From assembly GCF_000247695.1 (NCBI RefSeq), contig NW_004624742.1, positions 10,025,574 to 10,089,573 of the forward strand: a DNA stretch of 64,000 nt, given 5' to 3'. The translations under genes and the position numbers were made by a program. The notes under the pieces are model-generated. The model was not told the DNA's origin, made no database searches, and saw nothing but the letters and a program-made list of their open reading frames with translations. Shown here in pieces: positions 12,043-23,698 of this stretch. Source of the stretch: Heterocephalus glaber (lineage: Eukaryota; Chordata; Mammalia; Rodentia; Bathyergidae). How positions within the stretch are numbered: position 1 is the first letter of the stretch; each line of letters opens with the position of its first letter.

Positions 12043-13380
12043 AAAGCAAAATTTTGAGTAACCTAAGCAAGAAGGAAAGAGTTCCAATAAGGTTAGTCAG
12101 TTCCATAGTTGCCACCAAACAGTGATGTGAATGCAAAACTTCATATTGGGAGCACATGATAGCTTTTGTCTCTGATGCTGCCCCCACATTTAGGCTCTGA
12201 GAAATCCTTGCAAGTTTGAGGCTCAAACTTAGCTCTTCTGTTGTAATACAATAAGGTTCTCAATTAAAGGTAAGCAGTGGAGATAAACATTGATGAGGAT
12301 AGCCTACTCACTTTCCCCTCAGGTCTCTGTGAAACACGTTTTCTAACTCCTTCCATGTGATCCAGATCATGTTATGGATTTGTTAACTTTGCAATACATT
12401 CGATTGAAACATCATAATTCTTTCCATGACAACAGTGTCTGATGTTACAGATGCACAACCAGCAAGGTCAAGAGTTGACAGATGGAAGTTGGAGCCATGC
12501 AATTACTTCTCCCAAACCATTAGAAAGAATGTAACTGAAGAAAGGTGGAACCCAGTCTAAAACACACCAAACAATAAAAAGCACAAAAATAATTGCTTCA
12601 CATTTAATGAATCTTTCTTTGATATGACAACCAATCCAAGTATCTCTGAATTTTTTTTCACTGATAAAAGTCAAAACATTTTTGAGGCAGTGGCAGTTTA
12701 TCTAAATTATTGTTTTTCCTCCATCAGTCTTTCAACTTAATCTCATTTGCTTTTATGGATATGGCAGCCCTTTCGAATAGCTTTTAACCTTTTAAAAGTC
12801 ACCTTGACCTGAAAAGCCTAAAAATTTTTAATACAATATTGAATGATAAAAATTGAACAATTGAGTGCTTTTCTTACTAGCAGTCTGCATGCGGTGCTCC
12901 AGTCCTAGGCAGAGTTTCTGTCTGAATAAAAAAATTAGAATACCTGTATATAGCTTGCTTCTAGCAGAAACCTTCAGCTTTGACCTCTGTTTCATTGGTT
13001 CCATTGTTCCATCTGCCCCCACAATATCTTGGCTTTCTCTTTTCCAAAGAAAGAATGTGTTTTATCCCACAGCACATCAGCTTCAAAGAGCTCTTACTTC
13101 AAGTATCCAGTGCATCATTCTGGTAAATTTAAGAAATCTTCAGCTTAAGATTGTCTCTTTCAATCACATATAATATAGATAACTTCATGACTAAATGCAA
13201 TAAACCAAGCCTTTTGTTTGCTTTGTGGGGGTTTTTTCTCACCATAGTATCTGGGGCGTTATCTATTTTGTGTTTAGTCAGATGTAGGATGAGAAGATGA
13301 TCCACAAATACAACTCACATTTTTTAAAAATCTGAGCATTTGTGACATTTAATTAAAAAATGAAAAGGTGACAAAGATGG
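12043..13380. other. Non-coding sequence, nothing recognised
   Basis: AT-rich, with overlapping short frames on both strands (for example 12865-13173 plus) that do not resemble proteins. No repeat was identified. Confidence 0.45.
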
Positions 13381-13960
13381 CATTCCAGCCAGCCTAGGAG
13401 AAGGGACAGGGGCCTCCAGCAGAAAGCTAGCCCTGGGGGGTTCGTGTTGAGAGCCGGGAGAGCCGAGGGCCTTCTCCACCAAGAGCTGCCTCGCCCCCTT
13501 CCAGCTGGGATACACACTCCAGCATCCTGAGCCAGCCAAAGAAGGCCTATTGTTGGGAATGTCAGTCAGCTGACACTGTGCCTCCTGCTCTCTCTATCTG
13601 AGAGGGGGATCGGCATTTTCTAAGCCAGTTGGCAGCATGCACCACAAACAGCAACGCACTGCAGGCCCGCAGTATAGACTGTCGCCCAGTGATAAGTGTG
13701 CCAGCTCAGCGGTGCGAGGGTTTTCAGATACCCTCCCTTGGGCTATCATTCCAGTGAGCAGCGCCTCCTCCTCCAGCTCCTCCCCTCTCCCTCGAACTCT
13801 CCGAGCATCAGGCTCTTGAAGCTCACTTCTCCACATAGTTACAATAACCCATCCTGGCCAGTGATGCTTAAAATTGAACCATGGTTCAGGGGAGCAGTAG
13901 GCTCTCCCTGCAAGCACCCTAATGTGTTAAACAGCCATGCCAGGTAGCTCTCTCACTTCT
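13381..13960. other. GC-richer block of unknown role
   Basis: This stretch is clearly richer in G and C than its AT-rich surroundings. It contains the 10-bp palindrome GTCAGCTGAC (13565-13574, with a CAGCTG E-box core) and a C/T-rich segment 'ctcctcctccagctcctccc'. Overlapping short frames on both strands have no family resemblance. It could be a conserved regulatory element or an untranslated exon, but the sequence alone does not show which. Confidence 0.25.
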
Positions 13961-15114
13961 TGGAATCAACTACTTATAGAGACCATCTGTCAGGGGAAGT
14001 TCGTTTTTATGCAAGTCCTCTAACCTAGCGTTTGAAGGATAAACAAACTTGTACTTTCTTTAAGGGCAGTGTCTCCCTGTGCATTGGCTCTCGCTGCCTG
14101 CTTTTACTGCAGGCCTAGAAATAGAACTGGAGTGCAGGTTCTGGAATTCTGGGGACAAATCATGTACCTCCAACACAACTCCGTTTGTACAGCTGAGGCT
14201 CCACATGTAGGGCTCTTTAGGTGGTTTGAATTATTTCATTTGGCACCGTGATTGCCTCCAATAATACATATTTTCTGAGAGAGAAACATTGCAAAAGTAA
14301 ACTCAAACCAATTGGGACATTTATACTTCAGGTTTAAAATTAATTTCCTGTATTTCTCTGGCTTTGAAAAAAATCCTATTGGAACTGCCACCTTGTGAGA
14401 AGAAAAATCAGAAACTATGTTTTTTTGCACCAAGCCCAGTATCAGATGAAATGGAAATGTGAGGGCTTCCTTAGCATTAACCCTCTGGAACTTTCCAGCT
14501 GAGAACTGAGATCTGCAGACTGTTTTAGGTTAAGCCCCTGCTCCATTCCATGTTAGGTAATCAGATGTCATTTAGGCAAAATAAATGGGAAGTACTCAAG
14601 GAATCAGAAGAGGTGAAAGAGCAGAATCTGGTTTGGATAAAAGTTTAATTCTTCAGTTCCAAGAGGCATAGCCCTTCGAAGATGCTGAGCAAAGTCAGAC
14701 AGGAGTGGCTGAGTAATGAAGATGGATGCATCTTGTTATCAGCAAACCCTTTACTGGGGCCTGACGTAACCTTAAACATTGCAGATAGCTCAATGGCACT
14801 TGCCACTAAACCCCTAATTAATGAATAGCAGGCCCTAAATTAACAATGTCCATTTACAGATGAATTCTGGGCATTCATTAAATGATGTTCAAATACCAGG
14901 CAGCAACTGTTGGCTTACTCCTGCTGGACAACTCCATCCACTTCATGTTTGGGAAGCGTTCCCATTCAGGCTTTCCTGTTTTCTAAGGCTGGAGACTAGC
15001 TGTGAGACAGTAGAAAGGGACACTGTTCTCATGGGTTACGGAGCAAAGAGATACCAACTCAGCTTTGAGTGGTGACACCTATGCTGCCACTTACAGGTGA
15101 TAAGAAACAATCCT
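13961..15114. other. Non-coding sequence, nothing recognised
   Basis: No gene, RNA or repeat could be supported. Short frames such as 14860-15075 resemble nothing known. Confidence 0.45.
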
Positions 15115-15130
15115 ACATTTAGCTGGTGCT

Positions 15131-15222
15131 GGGCCGGGGATTTAGCTCAGTGGTTTCGCTGCCTGCTGCGCAAGCGCAAGGACCCGATCCCAGGTACCAA
15201 AAAAAACCCAAAAACACAGAAA
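15131..15222 (+). repeat. ID SINE with perfect 16-bp target duplication
   Basis: GGGCCGGGGATTTAGCTCAG begins the element and it ends in GGTACC plus an A/C-rich tail. The 16-bp sequence acatttagctggtgct occurs at 15115-15130 and again at 15223-15238, a perfect target-site duplication that marks a young insertion. The usual 'GAGTTCGATCCC' is shortened to 'GACCCGATCCC', so part of the B box is missing. Confidence 0.96.
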
Positions 15223-15775
15223 ACATTTAGCTGGTGCTGTCAGTAAGGTTAAAAAAAGAAAGTCTCAATTCCACTTTATTCACTCTATTCCACTCAATTC
15301 AACTCTACCAAGAAGGGAGTAAGACTTTTTCACAGCACAGCCCCACACTGCCTTTTCGTGGGCGTGCTGGAATGTCTTCTGGGGGCGGAAGTGTAGACAA
15401 TGTGCACATTTATTTGGCAAAAGCGTAATTCATAAACAAAGGATTGTGGTGAGGGAGGTTGGTCTGGCTGCAGTAGGCAGACCTTCCCACCATCCCTTCC
15501 CTCCGCTGACATGGACAGCCAGGCCCAACCAAACATGTGTGCTGCACCTTTTGATGGGGGTCTCAAGGAGAAAACGGAGCTGAGGACTTGTAACGTAACA
15601 AGGTGTAGCCTCCATGTGGGAAGGTGTATATATGGCTATTAAATAATACTATTACCTTCAACTCTCACAGAAGTAAAATAAAGACAGAGGCCAAGTATGA
15701 GAAGACATTGGAAAGTAAATTAAGTGGAAAGAAAATTTTTTTAACTTTTGTGAGATATAGCCAGAAGAAAGGCTC

Positions 15776-15955
15776 TTAGCCACACATGGTGGCACAACAC
15801 CTGTAATCCTAGCACTCTGGAAGGCTGAGGCAAGTTCAAGGCCCACCTGGGCAAATTCGTGAGATTCTATGTCAAAATCAAAAAATAAAATAAAATAAAA
15901 TTTAATGTTTAAAAAGTTTGCAAAATAGCTCAGTGAATTCAATCCCCAGTGAGAA
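15776..15955 (+). repeat. Degraded B1 SINE followed by an ID-like remnant (composite B1-ID)
   Basis: The B1 part reads 'cacatggtggcacaacacct', 'gtaatcctagcactctgga' and 'aggctgaggcaa', but the usual 'ggaggat' segment is deleted. After an (AAAAT)n stretch comes 'aaaatagctcagtga' joined to 'attcaatccccagt', which are the A-box and B-box ends of an ID with the middle lost. This order fits the dimeric B1-dID SINEs known in several rodent families. Confidence 0.65.
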
Positions 15956-18190
15956 GGGGAGGTGGTGAGAGGAGCAGAGAGGAGTTCTTGTGGCAATAAG
16001 GTGAAGAAAGGAAATGGATTTCAGGAGAGAGGGTGTTCAGAATTTCTGCTCTGGCTAAAATCCTGGGGCAGGCCCTCCTGCGGAGAGGGGAAAGCATCTG
16101 AGTTTTGAGCGGTCACTGTCTGGCAGCATTCATGCTAAAGCAAGCACAGCTGCCTGCCCACCAAGGGCACAGGGCAGAGGCTGGGTGACAGGCCAAGAAA
16201 ATTCCCCAGATGGAAGTGCCAAGACCCACGTATGGTCAAAAGCAAAGCCATTCCCTAGTTTCCATGGATCTTTCTCACATTAGGCTTTTCCAACTGCGGT
16301 GTGTGTACTCCCATGGCTCCATAAAGGCATGATAAAAGCAAATCAGTTTGCCAAAGGAGAAAAAACTCTTAATTTTAAAATACCAGAGGGACTTGTGTTG
16401 GGATAAAGGCTGTAGGGGGTGGGGGTGAGGGTACTGTGCCCTTGATGTCTGCCACCTAAATATCACTGAGGAATTAATTGGGCGGAATTGAAGAGTTGAG
16501 GAAAAACAGGTGTTTCCATTTTCCCAAGGGCACCTCCGTTTATTATATAGCCAGTCAAAAGTTTCTTTTCGAGCAGACTTTATCACATACGTATAGACAG
16601 AGGTTGTGTGCAAAAGCACCCTGAGCCATCATTTCAAGAGCTGCCCTCATTCCGCATTGTGTGACTGAATACAAATCCTTTATTCTGCCCAGTTTGCTGA
16701 TGAGATGGGGATTTAACCTCTGTTTGCCATCATTATCAGTTCACTGAGTTTCTGAGTATAAACCACAAAGCTCCTGAAAATGTAAGTTACTGGATGTTTG
16801 CCCTTGCCCCATTCCCCCCACATCCAAAGCAATCCAAATACGGAGCTTACTGGGAAGGGAGAAGATCAATAGAAAAGAGTTTCTTATTACAGCCTGCCCC
16901 TGGAGTTCTCAGAACTCCATCCGTGGCATCTCTAGTCCCAGTGGTCATACAATTAGGGGAAAAAAGTGGACCTCAGACAATGAAAGAGAATGAGAAGAGG
17001 ACAGACGCAAATCACATCATCTTTTTCTGCCTCTGTTATAAACTGCATAACCCAGCTCATCATAGCCTATGTACGGGCTGCAGTTCCTCTGGTTTCAAAA
17101 GCCTGATGGTTCAATCAGAAGTATGTGTCCTAATAAAGCAACAAAAGAGCTGTCCCTTATGTAATCCTCACTGGCAAAATCTCAAGAATCCCTAGCCCAG
17201 AGCACTCTGTTTCCAGGGGTCCCCTGGGTACCTTACATGTGCCCATAATCACTGCAAGTGTCCTCAGCTCCACCTCATGGCATTTTCTCTACTTTCTCTG
17301 TCACTCCTGATGGGAGAATGACTCTCCAGATGTTAACACTGACATCAATCCTCTAGCCAGAGATTTCAACCCTGACATTGTCTTTTTTAAGAGTCTGACC
17401 TTGGCCTAGAGAAGCTTTCCTGGACCTACATAAAAGAAACCATTCTTTTTCAGTCTGACATATTATTTAGGAAGTTAAAGGCTGGCTATTTATTCTTGGG
17501 AAGTTCTCCTCCTTGGAAGAAAAGTTATCAACCCCAACTTGACAACTATGAACTCTCCCCTCACTAGCTCATTAGATAACATGGCCAGGTGTAGCCCACA
17601 TTGGCTAACTATACCATAGAGGCCTTCGCTTTGATTAGGTAAAATTATTTTAACCAACAGCGTCACTAGTATATATAGGAACATGCACTGGCCAGGTTAG
17701 CCTCGTTGTGTAACACTAGTGCGTTTAATGGACTACCTCTTTTGTTAGGGTTTTCCTATCTGCTGTAACAAAACAAAACAAACATTCGTTAATGGATCAA
17801 TCACAACAGAAAACTATTTCTCCTAAAATCAAAAGCAAAAAGGAAACAAAGCAAAACTCCCACACGGGTATTCTTCCAAATAGTGATCCAGAGCCTAGAT
17901 TCCCTGCACCTCTCCACTATTTTCAGAATTTCTTAACCGCTTTGACTTAGCATCAACACACTACTTACAAAGCACTGATAAAAGTCAATTGTGTGATTCC
18001 CTAGAGGTAAGGAGTAGGGAGCTGAAAATGTAGTCCATGGCTAGAAAAGCATGTCCCTGAAACAACTCTACACAATGGAAGAGGAAGCACAAATGTTGAG
18101 GAGACCAGGCTTCCCTGCAAGAGCACTAGAGTGATGGATATCTTAACAAAAGAGCAATTACAGTGTATATTGAATATCAACTTGCCCTTA
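15956..18190. other. Non-coding sequence, nothing recognised
   Basis: It includes the longest open frame of the window (16794-17195 plus, 133 codons), which has no recognisable domain, no compositional bias typical of coding sequence and no neighbouring exon-like frames. No repeat could be named. Confidence 0.45.
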
Positions 18191-18194
18191 TTTT

Positions 18195-18350
18195 GAACTT
18201 TTTATCTTTTACCTGTATTATTCCATTTACTTCTTACTATCAACCTAAAATGAGGCAAGTCAGATATTATTATTACTCTATCATACAAAATAAGAAAGTG
18301 AGGAATCCTAAGAAATTTGTTGAACACAACCATAATTTAGAGAGGGTGTT
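18195..18350 (-). repeat. MIR SINE fragment, antisense
   Basis: 'attattattactctatcata' and 'aataagaaagtgaggaatcc' align with antisense MIR (tattattatccccattttacagatgaggaaactgaggc). The inferred fragment stops where the L1-like sequence begins. Confidence 0.5.
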
Positions 18351-18354
18351 ATCA

Positions 18355-20100
18355 GTGGGAATGGCTGAGCAGACCTCCAAAAATCTGCTCCTCAACAAAG
18401 AAAAGAAAAGAACATTGGCAAAAATTTGTCAAAATCAAAATGTTCAGAACTCTGGAAATGAGGCAAAGGTTTGCAACACACTGAGGGTGCTTATTCAAGC
18501 AAAACAGCCAAATCTCCATAAGAAAAGCAAGCTTGGTACTATTATAGCTTGCCTCCAGTAGCCTTAAACCCCAACAACTCTCCAATTATATTGAAAACCA
18601 GGAGCTTAACAGCCACTGGTGAATTCTCAGAGAATTGTCATTATTTGACCACTCTATCTGTTCCCTGGAAGCTCCCAGGTGAAGATCTGTCTTTATTTAA
18701 GATTCAGAGCTCACTTAGTATGAATCTTTTCCCTGAGGACATATATCAAAACAATAAGCTGCAATTATACAATATTGCAGTTGCCTGAGGCAGCTATAAC
18801 AGTCAAAGGAAACAAGCTAACCAAAAATCTTAAAAGGAAAGCTGGGGAATGAAATGTTTGGTAGGGCTTTGAAAATCTCTGGCATTTTCGTGGGAATCTA
18901 GAAAGTCAAGGGCAATGTAGGGCTGTACATATGCTAAGGTAGGACCAGAGAAAACTCTACTCTCCCCCTTCTGATTAACCTTGGGGCTCTGCGGAAACAG
19001 GAAGTGACTTATCACATACAAGGGAACATTATTAAGATGATAGCTGACTTCTTATCAGAAGCCAGGGGGGTCAGAAGGCAGCAGAAGGAGATGTTCAAAT
19101 ATCTGACAGACTCATTCAGCAAGGATTCTATATCCAGCAAAACTATCCTTTAAAAATGAAGGAGAATTTAAAACATTTCCAGATGGACAAAAGCTGAGTT
19201 TGTGGCTAACTGATCTGTCCTTCAAGAGGTACTACAGAGTATCCTTCCTGATGAAATGGAAAAGCTCTAGATAGCAAATCAATGCACAAGAAGAAACAGA
19301 GAGCAATGGTCAAGATAATGACATAGGTAAACATAAAAGACAGTGTAAATTTTGCAATTCTTTTCTCCTAAAATTTAAATAACTGTTAAAGTAATAGCTG
19401 TTAGGGCCAGGGATTTAGTTCAGTGGTTCCACTGTCTGCCTCGCAAGCACAAGGTCCCAAGTTCGATCCCCGGTACCAAAAAAATAAATAAATAAAATAA
19501 AGTAATAGCTGTTAATAGGCAAATAATGTACAGTTATATCATTTGTTAGACAATAATATAACAAAGAGGGGAAGATGATTTATATTAGAGCAAAGTCTGT
19601 GCATATTATTAAAATCAAGTTGGTATCAATATAAACTACATTGTAATAAATTAAATGTTAATTTAACAGTAGAAAAGATAAAATCCATAAAGCAGAGGTA
19701 TTTCATTCTTTTAATGGCTAAATAATGTCCATTGAATAGATATAACATTCCTTATTATATACTAGATGAAATCTTGAAAGCGTTATGTAAGTGAAAGAAG
19801 CCAGACACAAAAGACCACATATTGAAGGATTACATTTACATGAAGTGTACAGAATAGGGAAATCCATAGAGATAGAAAGCCAATAAGTAGTTGTAGTGGT
19901 TAAAGAAAAGGGAAAATAGAGTGATCCCTAAAGGGGGCGTTTTAGGGGAGTGATAAAAACTTTTTAGACTTGGATAGTGATGATAGGCACACAGCCTTGT
20001 GAATACACTAAAAAAAGTTGATTCTATTTTTGAAAGAATAAATTTTATGATTTGCAAATTTGTTCCAATTTTTAAAGAATAATAAATTTTGGCTTATCCA
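18355..20100 (+). repeat. Old L1 LINE remnant (L1M type) including 3' UTR
   Basis: Blocks in order are: 'ttctatatccagcaaaacta' and 'tgaaggagaatttaaaacat' near 19125-19185; 'ccttcaagaggtactacaga'; 'cataaaagacagtgtaaatt'; 'ttggtatcaatataaactac' near 19620; then a 3' UTR with 'gaaagaagccagacacaaaa' and 'gatagaaagccaataagta'. These are standard segments of old mammalian L1M elements. A young ID interrupts it at 19404-19498. No open reading frame remains. The 5' boundary is uncertain. Confidence 0.65.
19404..19498 (+). repeat. ID SINE with perfect 16-bp target duplication
   Basis: The element runs from GGGCCAGGGATTTAGTTCAG through the intact B box GTTCGATCCC and GGTACC to an (AAAT)n tail. The sequence aaagtaatagctgtta is present at 19388-19403 and 19499-19514. 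It is nested in the older L1. Confidence 0.97.
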
Positions 20101-20108
20101 TGTTTTAT

Positions 20109-20133
20109 ACACACACACACACACACACACACA
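20109..20133. repeat. (CA)n microsatellite
   Basis: About twelve uninterrupted AC units lie just after the L1 3' end, a common position for microsatellites arising from L1 tails. Confidence 0.92.
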
Positions 20134-20231
20134 AATATGTGTTAGAAGTGAGTGGAAGTTTTGATACAAGTATATATCTTACTCTGAGATTTTTCTTTCT
20201 GCCATGTTTTCTTCTTTTTCACCTAGAATAA

Positions 20232-20319
20232 TTTTTTTTTGGTACCAGGGATTGAACTCAGGACCTTGCACTTTTGAGGCAGGCAGGTGGCAGCACCACT
20301 GAGTGAAATCCCCAGCCCT
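20232..20319 (-). repeat. ID SINE, antisense, with 12-bp target duplication
   Basis: A T-tract, GGTACC, 'agggattgaactcaggacct' and the reverse complement of GGGCTGGGGATTTCACTCAG are all present. The A box is altered (CACTCAGTGG). The flanks cacctagaataa at 20220-20231 and 20320-20331 are identical, giving a clear target-site duplication. Confidence 0.95.
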
Positions 20320-20414
20320 CACCTAGAATAAATTTAAAAAGAAAAACACTGTTATAGTTCCACAATTTTTGCAGTTTATTACCTATTGTCATAGAAAAAA
20401 TCTTTATTTTGATG

Positions 20415-20995
20415 TCAGTAGTATATTGGTTTTTATTGCTATTGTAACTAATTACAACAAACCTAAAGACTTTAAAAAGCACAAATGTATTATACCACAA
20501 TGCCTATAGGTCAGATCCAGGCACTGGATAGTTGGAATCCTTGTCCAGTATCTCAATAGGCTGAAATCAAGACATCATTCTGACCTGAAGTTCTCATCTA
20601 GGCCTCACAATCCTCTTCCAAGTTCACTGGCTCTTGGTAGAACTCAATTTCTGAAATATAAGACTGTAGACCAACAGCTTGTGTGCATGTGGTCCTCTCT
20701 ACAACATGAAGTTTATGTCGTCAAAGCTAACAGAACACCATCTCTGTTGTTTCCTTTGACTCTATTAAATATTTTATTTTGTTATTTCAGATCCATTCAA
20801 GATAATCTTCCTTTTGATTAAAGTTAACTAATGGGGGTCATTAATCAAAACTGAAAACTTCATTCACTTTTGTCTGTCATGTAACCTAATCAAGACAATC
20901 CCTATTATGCCACCATATTCACAGGTCTAGCCTACCCTCAAGAGGGGAGGAATATTCAGGGTGTGGGCCATCTGGGTCATTACAGAATTCCACCA
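20415..20995 (-). repeat. MLT1-type MaLR LTR, antisense
   Basis: 'ttattgctattgtaactaat' followed by 'acaacaaacctaaagacttt', 'ggctgaaatcaagacatcat' and 'caggtctagcctaccctcaa...aggggagg' matches the reverse complement of an MLT1 LTR (gctgtgtaacaaattac...caagatgtc...gggagggg). It is a solo ERVL-MaLR LTR with no coding sequence. Confidence 0.6.
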
Positions 20996-21169
20996 GCCAG
21001 AAGTGGATGTTCCATGTATACTTGTAAACAAGTATGGGCCATGTAAACAAGTATGGACCTTGCTAAGCTGAGAGCATATACAAACCTGATCGCTGTTGAG
21101 ACACCATTTGGGGAGACCTGGTCAAACCATACACCATCACAGCTGGGCTTGGCCTAAGCACAGACTTGA

Positions 21170-21365
21170 CAGTAGTTTCCAAACTTGGCTCCCTAGAAGA
21201 ATCCTGTACTTGGGAATTCCTGTATTCCATATCTCAGAAATTCTAATTAAATAGAGAAGGTATAGTAAACCTATCTATGCCCTCTCCCACATATATACCT
21301 ACACATGCATGCACTTATGGTTTTGAGAAGCTCCAGATGGGCAGCAAAGTTGATAACTATTACCC
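21170..21365. mobile_element. hAT-Charlie type non-autonomous DNA transposon relic (MER20-like)
   Basis: 'agtagtttccaaacttggct', 'agaagaatcctgtacttggg', 'ctcagaaattctaattaaat' and the inverted-looking end 'gagaagctccagatgggcag' correspond to the left end, middle and right end of MER20-like elements (ttctcaaccttggctgcaca...gagattctgatttaatt). The terminal repeats are too diverged to define a target duplication. Confidence 0.5.
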
Positions 21366-22499
21366 TAAGATTTTGCAAGCCATAATTAGAGTTGAGAAGA
21401 ACCAACATAGCACTGAGTAAACTATGCTGGCTTGCAAATAATTAAATTTATACACATATGTAAGTCCTTACCATGTTTAATTTAATCACCTATTCCTCCT
21501 CACATTTTAGTTATAGGGGAAAAGACTCTAGCATAGGAAAGAAGCCTTTTGAGTTAAATGGAAGACATAGTGAAAATCTCCCCTCCATTTATAACCCCTT
21601 TATATCTCTGCAGATTATTTAAAATTTCTTTCCATCCATGAAGTGGGGATGATGTCGCTGCCCCAGCCACCACTCAGGGTGATGGGCACTCTTTTCTAAA
21701 CACATCACTGGAGCAAAATCTGTCTTCCTTCCTCTTGATTTTGGAGCTGCAGCAATTCCTTGGGTCAATCCTCTGAACATCGTAGGAGGCTGATCCTCCT
21801 GCCCCGATATTTTGGGAAAGGGAAGAAGAGGACTTCAGGGAAGCCTGTCTGGCTGGCTGCTTTCATTTCCCACTGTGAGATTTGCTTAACAGGAAAAAAA
21901 CTACACGCCTGTGCACATTAACAGCTGTCTGTAGGTGGAAGGGAAAAAATCCCCTAGAAAATTTTAATGTCCTATAGCACTCCTCCCCGCCACACAGACT
22001 GGGGGAGTGTACAAAATACCACTGCATCACCCACCATACCACATTTCCCTTTGCACCCACCTGGTCAGTTACCCTAGTCTTTAACCCTGAGGGTCAGCCC
22101 ACAGACACTGGTTTACCCTGCCTTTTGCTCTCACCGCTGCACTTTTCCCACCAGGGAGGAGAGGCTAGCAAAGGCAGGACAAGTGGTCTGACACGAAGTA
22201 CGACAGGAAATACAGAATTCTGTAGGAAAAACAGGGTCATTCACATTTGAGCATTCATTTTCTCAAACTTGCAAATAGTTAGACCTGCTTTATCTAATTT
22301 AAGGGATTGTTCAAAACATACAGTGAGATAATCGATGTCAAATGCAGTTTGAAATCCTTTAAGCACTCTATAATGATATGGTTTAAGGGCAAGATCTGAA
22401 GAGGGTTTAAACAAAATTAGGAGAAGATAATTCTCATTCTCTTAAAACTTTTGCCATGTGCTATATTGTCTTTTACTGTGAATCATGCACAAGGAAATC
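21366..22499. other. Non-coding sequence, nothing recognised
   Basis: No gene, RNA or repeat could be supported. The frame at 21863-22060 (minus) lacks any resemblance. Confidence 0.45.
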
Positions 22500-22780
22500 A
22501 TCCTATTGGACTATAAGCTCCTTCAGAGAAGGGATTGTCCTGTTCAGGAGTTGGGCTTTTCACAGAGCAGGGGCCAGATCTGAAGTACAGGAGAGGCCAT
22601 GCTTATTCATCTGTAATGGGGAGCGCAGAGCCATGGCACAGCATAGGAAGGGAACCCCGGGATGGGGGGAACTTTGCCTGTTTGGTGTTCTACTATAAGC
22701 AGGAACTTTACAACACTGCATGGCACACAGTAAGCACTCTGTAAATGTTTGTTGGATAAATGAGCGAGCAAATGTTTGCC
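22500..22780 (+). repeat. L2 LINE 3' end, interrupted by unassigned sequence
   Basis: 'ctataagctccttcagagaa' with 'gggattgtcctgttca' starts the L2 3' UTR. The end 'gcatggcacacagtaagcac' plus 'tgtaaatgtttgttgga' resumes it about 170 bp later. The intervening stretch (about 22540-22705) is not L2-like and I could not assign it. Confidence 0.7.
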
Positions 22781-22907
22781 GGCCTAAATTTAAAAAACGC
22801 AAAATTTTATTTGACAGTGAAATGGCAACTGTTTTAATCTGTAGAAGAGCAAGCAGGGCATACTCAAGGCAAAACTCACATTCTCTGGATAGTCACTTGG
22901 AATTTTT

Positions 22908-22995
22908 TTTCTTTTCTTTTTGACACAGGGTCTAAGTTGCCCAGGTTGGGCTAAAGCTCATGATTCTGCTGCTTCAGACTTCCAAGTTGGGATGT
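22908..22995 (-). repeat. B1 SINE fragment, antisense
   Basis: A T/C-rich tract is followed by 'gacacagggtctaagttgcc' and 'caggttgggctaaagctcat', then 'ctgctgcttcagacttcca'. This is the antisense start and middle of a B1. The 5' half of the monomer is missing or diverged beyond 22995. Confidence 0.75.
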
Positions 22996-23369
22996 TCACT
23001 CTGTGTGGGCTTCTCTGACCCTCAGGGTGGCTTTCCCTCACCCTTTCCACATTATTATGTGTATTTTTTGTTGTTCCCTCATCTCAGCACATTTCCTATT
23101 GTTGTCTGGCCGCTGTAGGCCTGGGAATCTGGGCCAGGCCTCTTTATTCATGCTCCCAAATTGCCTTCACTCTCCAGCTTCTCCTGGCCATACTCTTCCC
23201 ATCAACACCTTCCACCATGACAACTCAAATAAAGTTGAGAAATAGTCACATGCCCTGAAGAGTTTAGGAGGTTTTGCATTTTTGTGCCTTCTTTCTCCAG
23301 TGCCCCTCTGCTGTCCCTAAATGATCACAGTACACTCATCACAGCCACACGTGACTTGTTATTTGCCAC
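22996..23369. other. Non-coding sequence, nothing recognised
   Basis: C/T-rich mixed sequence without a recognisable gene or repeat. Confidence 0.4.
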
Positions 23370-23698
23370 TTACTACACAATATGATAAAAATATAATGAA
23401 TGTTTAAACTTATTTTTTAAAGAACGTATTGCAATAAAAGATGCATTGTCATTAACCCCCCTCAGAATACCTCCTTTCACATCAAACACACATATCCCGT
23501 CATTCTTGCCACTGTCTGAAGCAGTTCTGGAAGTCTTTTCTCGTAAGTCTTTAGTTGTACGACTGTGGTTGCTTCTGTGTCCTGAATCCATTCAAAACAT
23601 TTACCTTTCATGGTCATTCTCACTTTGGGGAAGAGCCAGAAGTTACTCTGCCAGATCCAGTGAAGGTGGATAATAACACACCGCCTCCATACAAATTG
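23370..23698 (-). pseudogene. Mariner-type DNA transposon, transposase C-terminal fragment
   Basis: On the minus strand, from about 23690 downwards, the sequence reads as the end of a Tc1/mariner transposase. The motif resembling YSPDLAPCDFWLFPK (near 23618-23665, broken by a frameshift and a stop) contains the region of the last catalytic Asp. It is followed by KVRMTMKG and an 'FEWIQD' segment (about 23584-23603). The downstream part and AT-rich 3' UTR run to about 23370. Transposase would bind the terminal repeats and cut and paste the element. This copy is dead. A second copy of the same 3' part follows in the opposite direction. Confidence 0.65.

Noticed and set aside
11706..12087. Open frames spanning the N run on both strands
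   Set aside because: They exist only because N codons are not stops.
16275..16400. Possible hAT-Charlie relic ('ccaactgcggtgtgtgtact')
   Set aside because: Only one end looked familiar; no second terminus or duplication was visible.
16794..17195. Longest open frame (133 codons, plus strand) as a possible gene
   Set aside because: It has no recognisable domain, is rich in residues typical of random translation (Ser, Pro, Cys, Lys mix), has no exon-like neighbours, and its length is within chance expectation for 64 kb.
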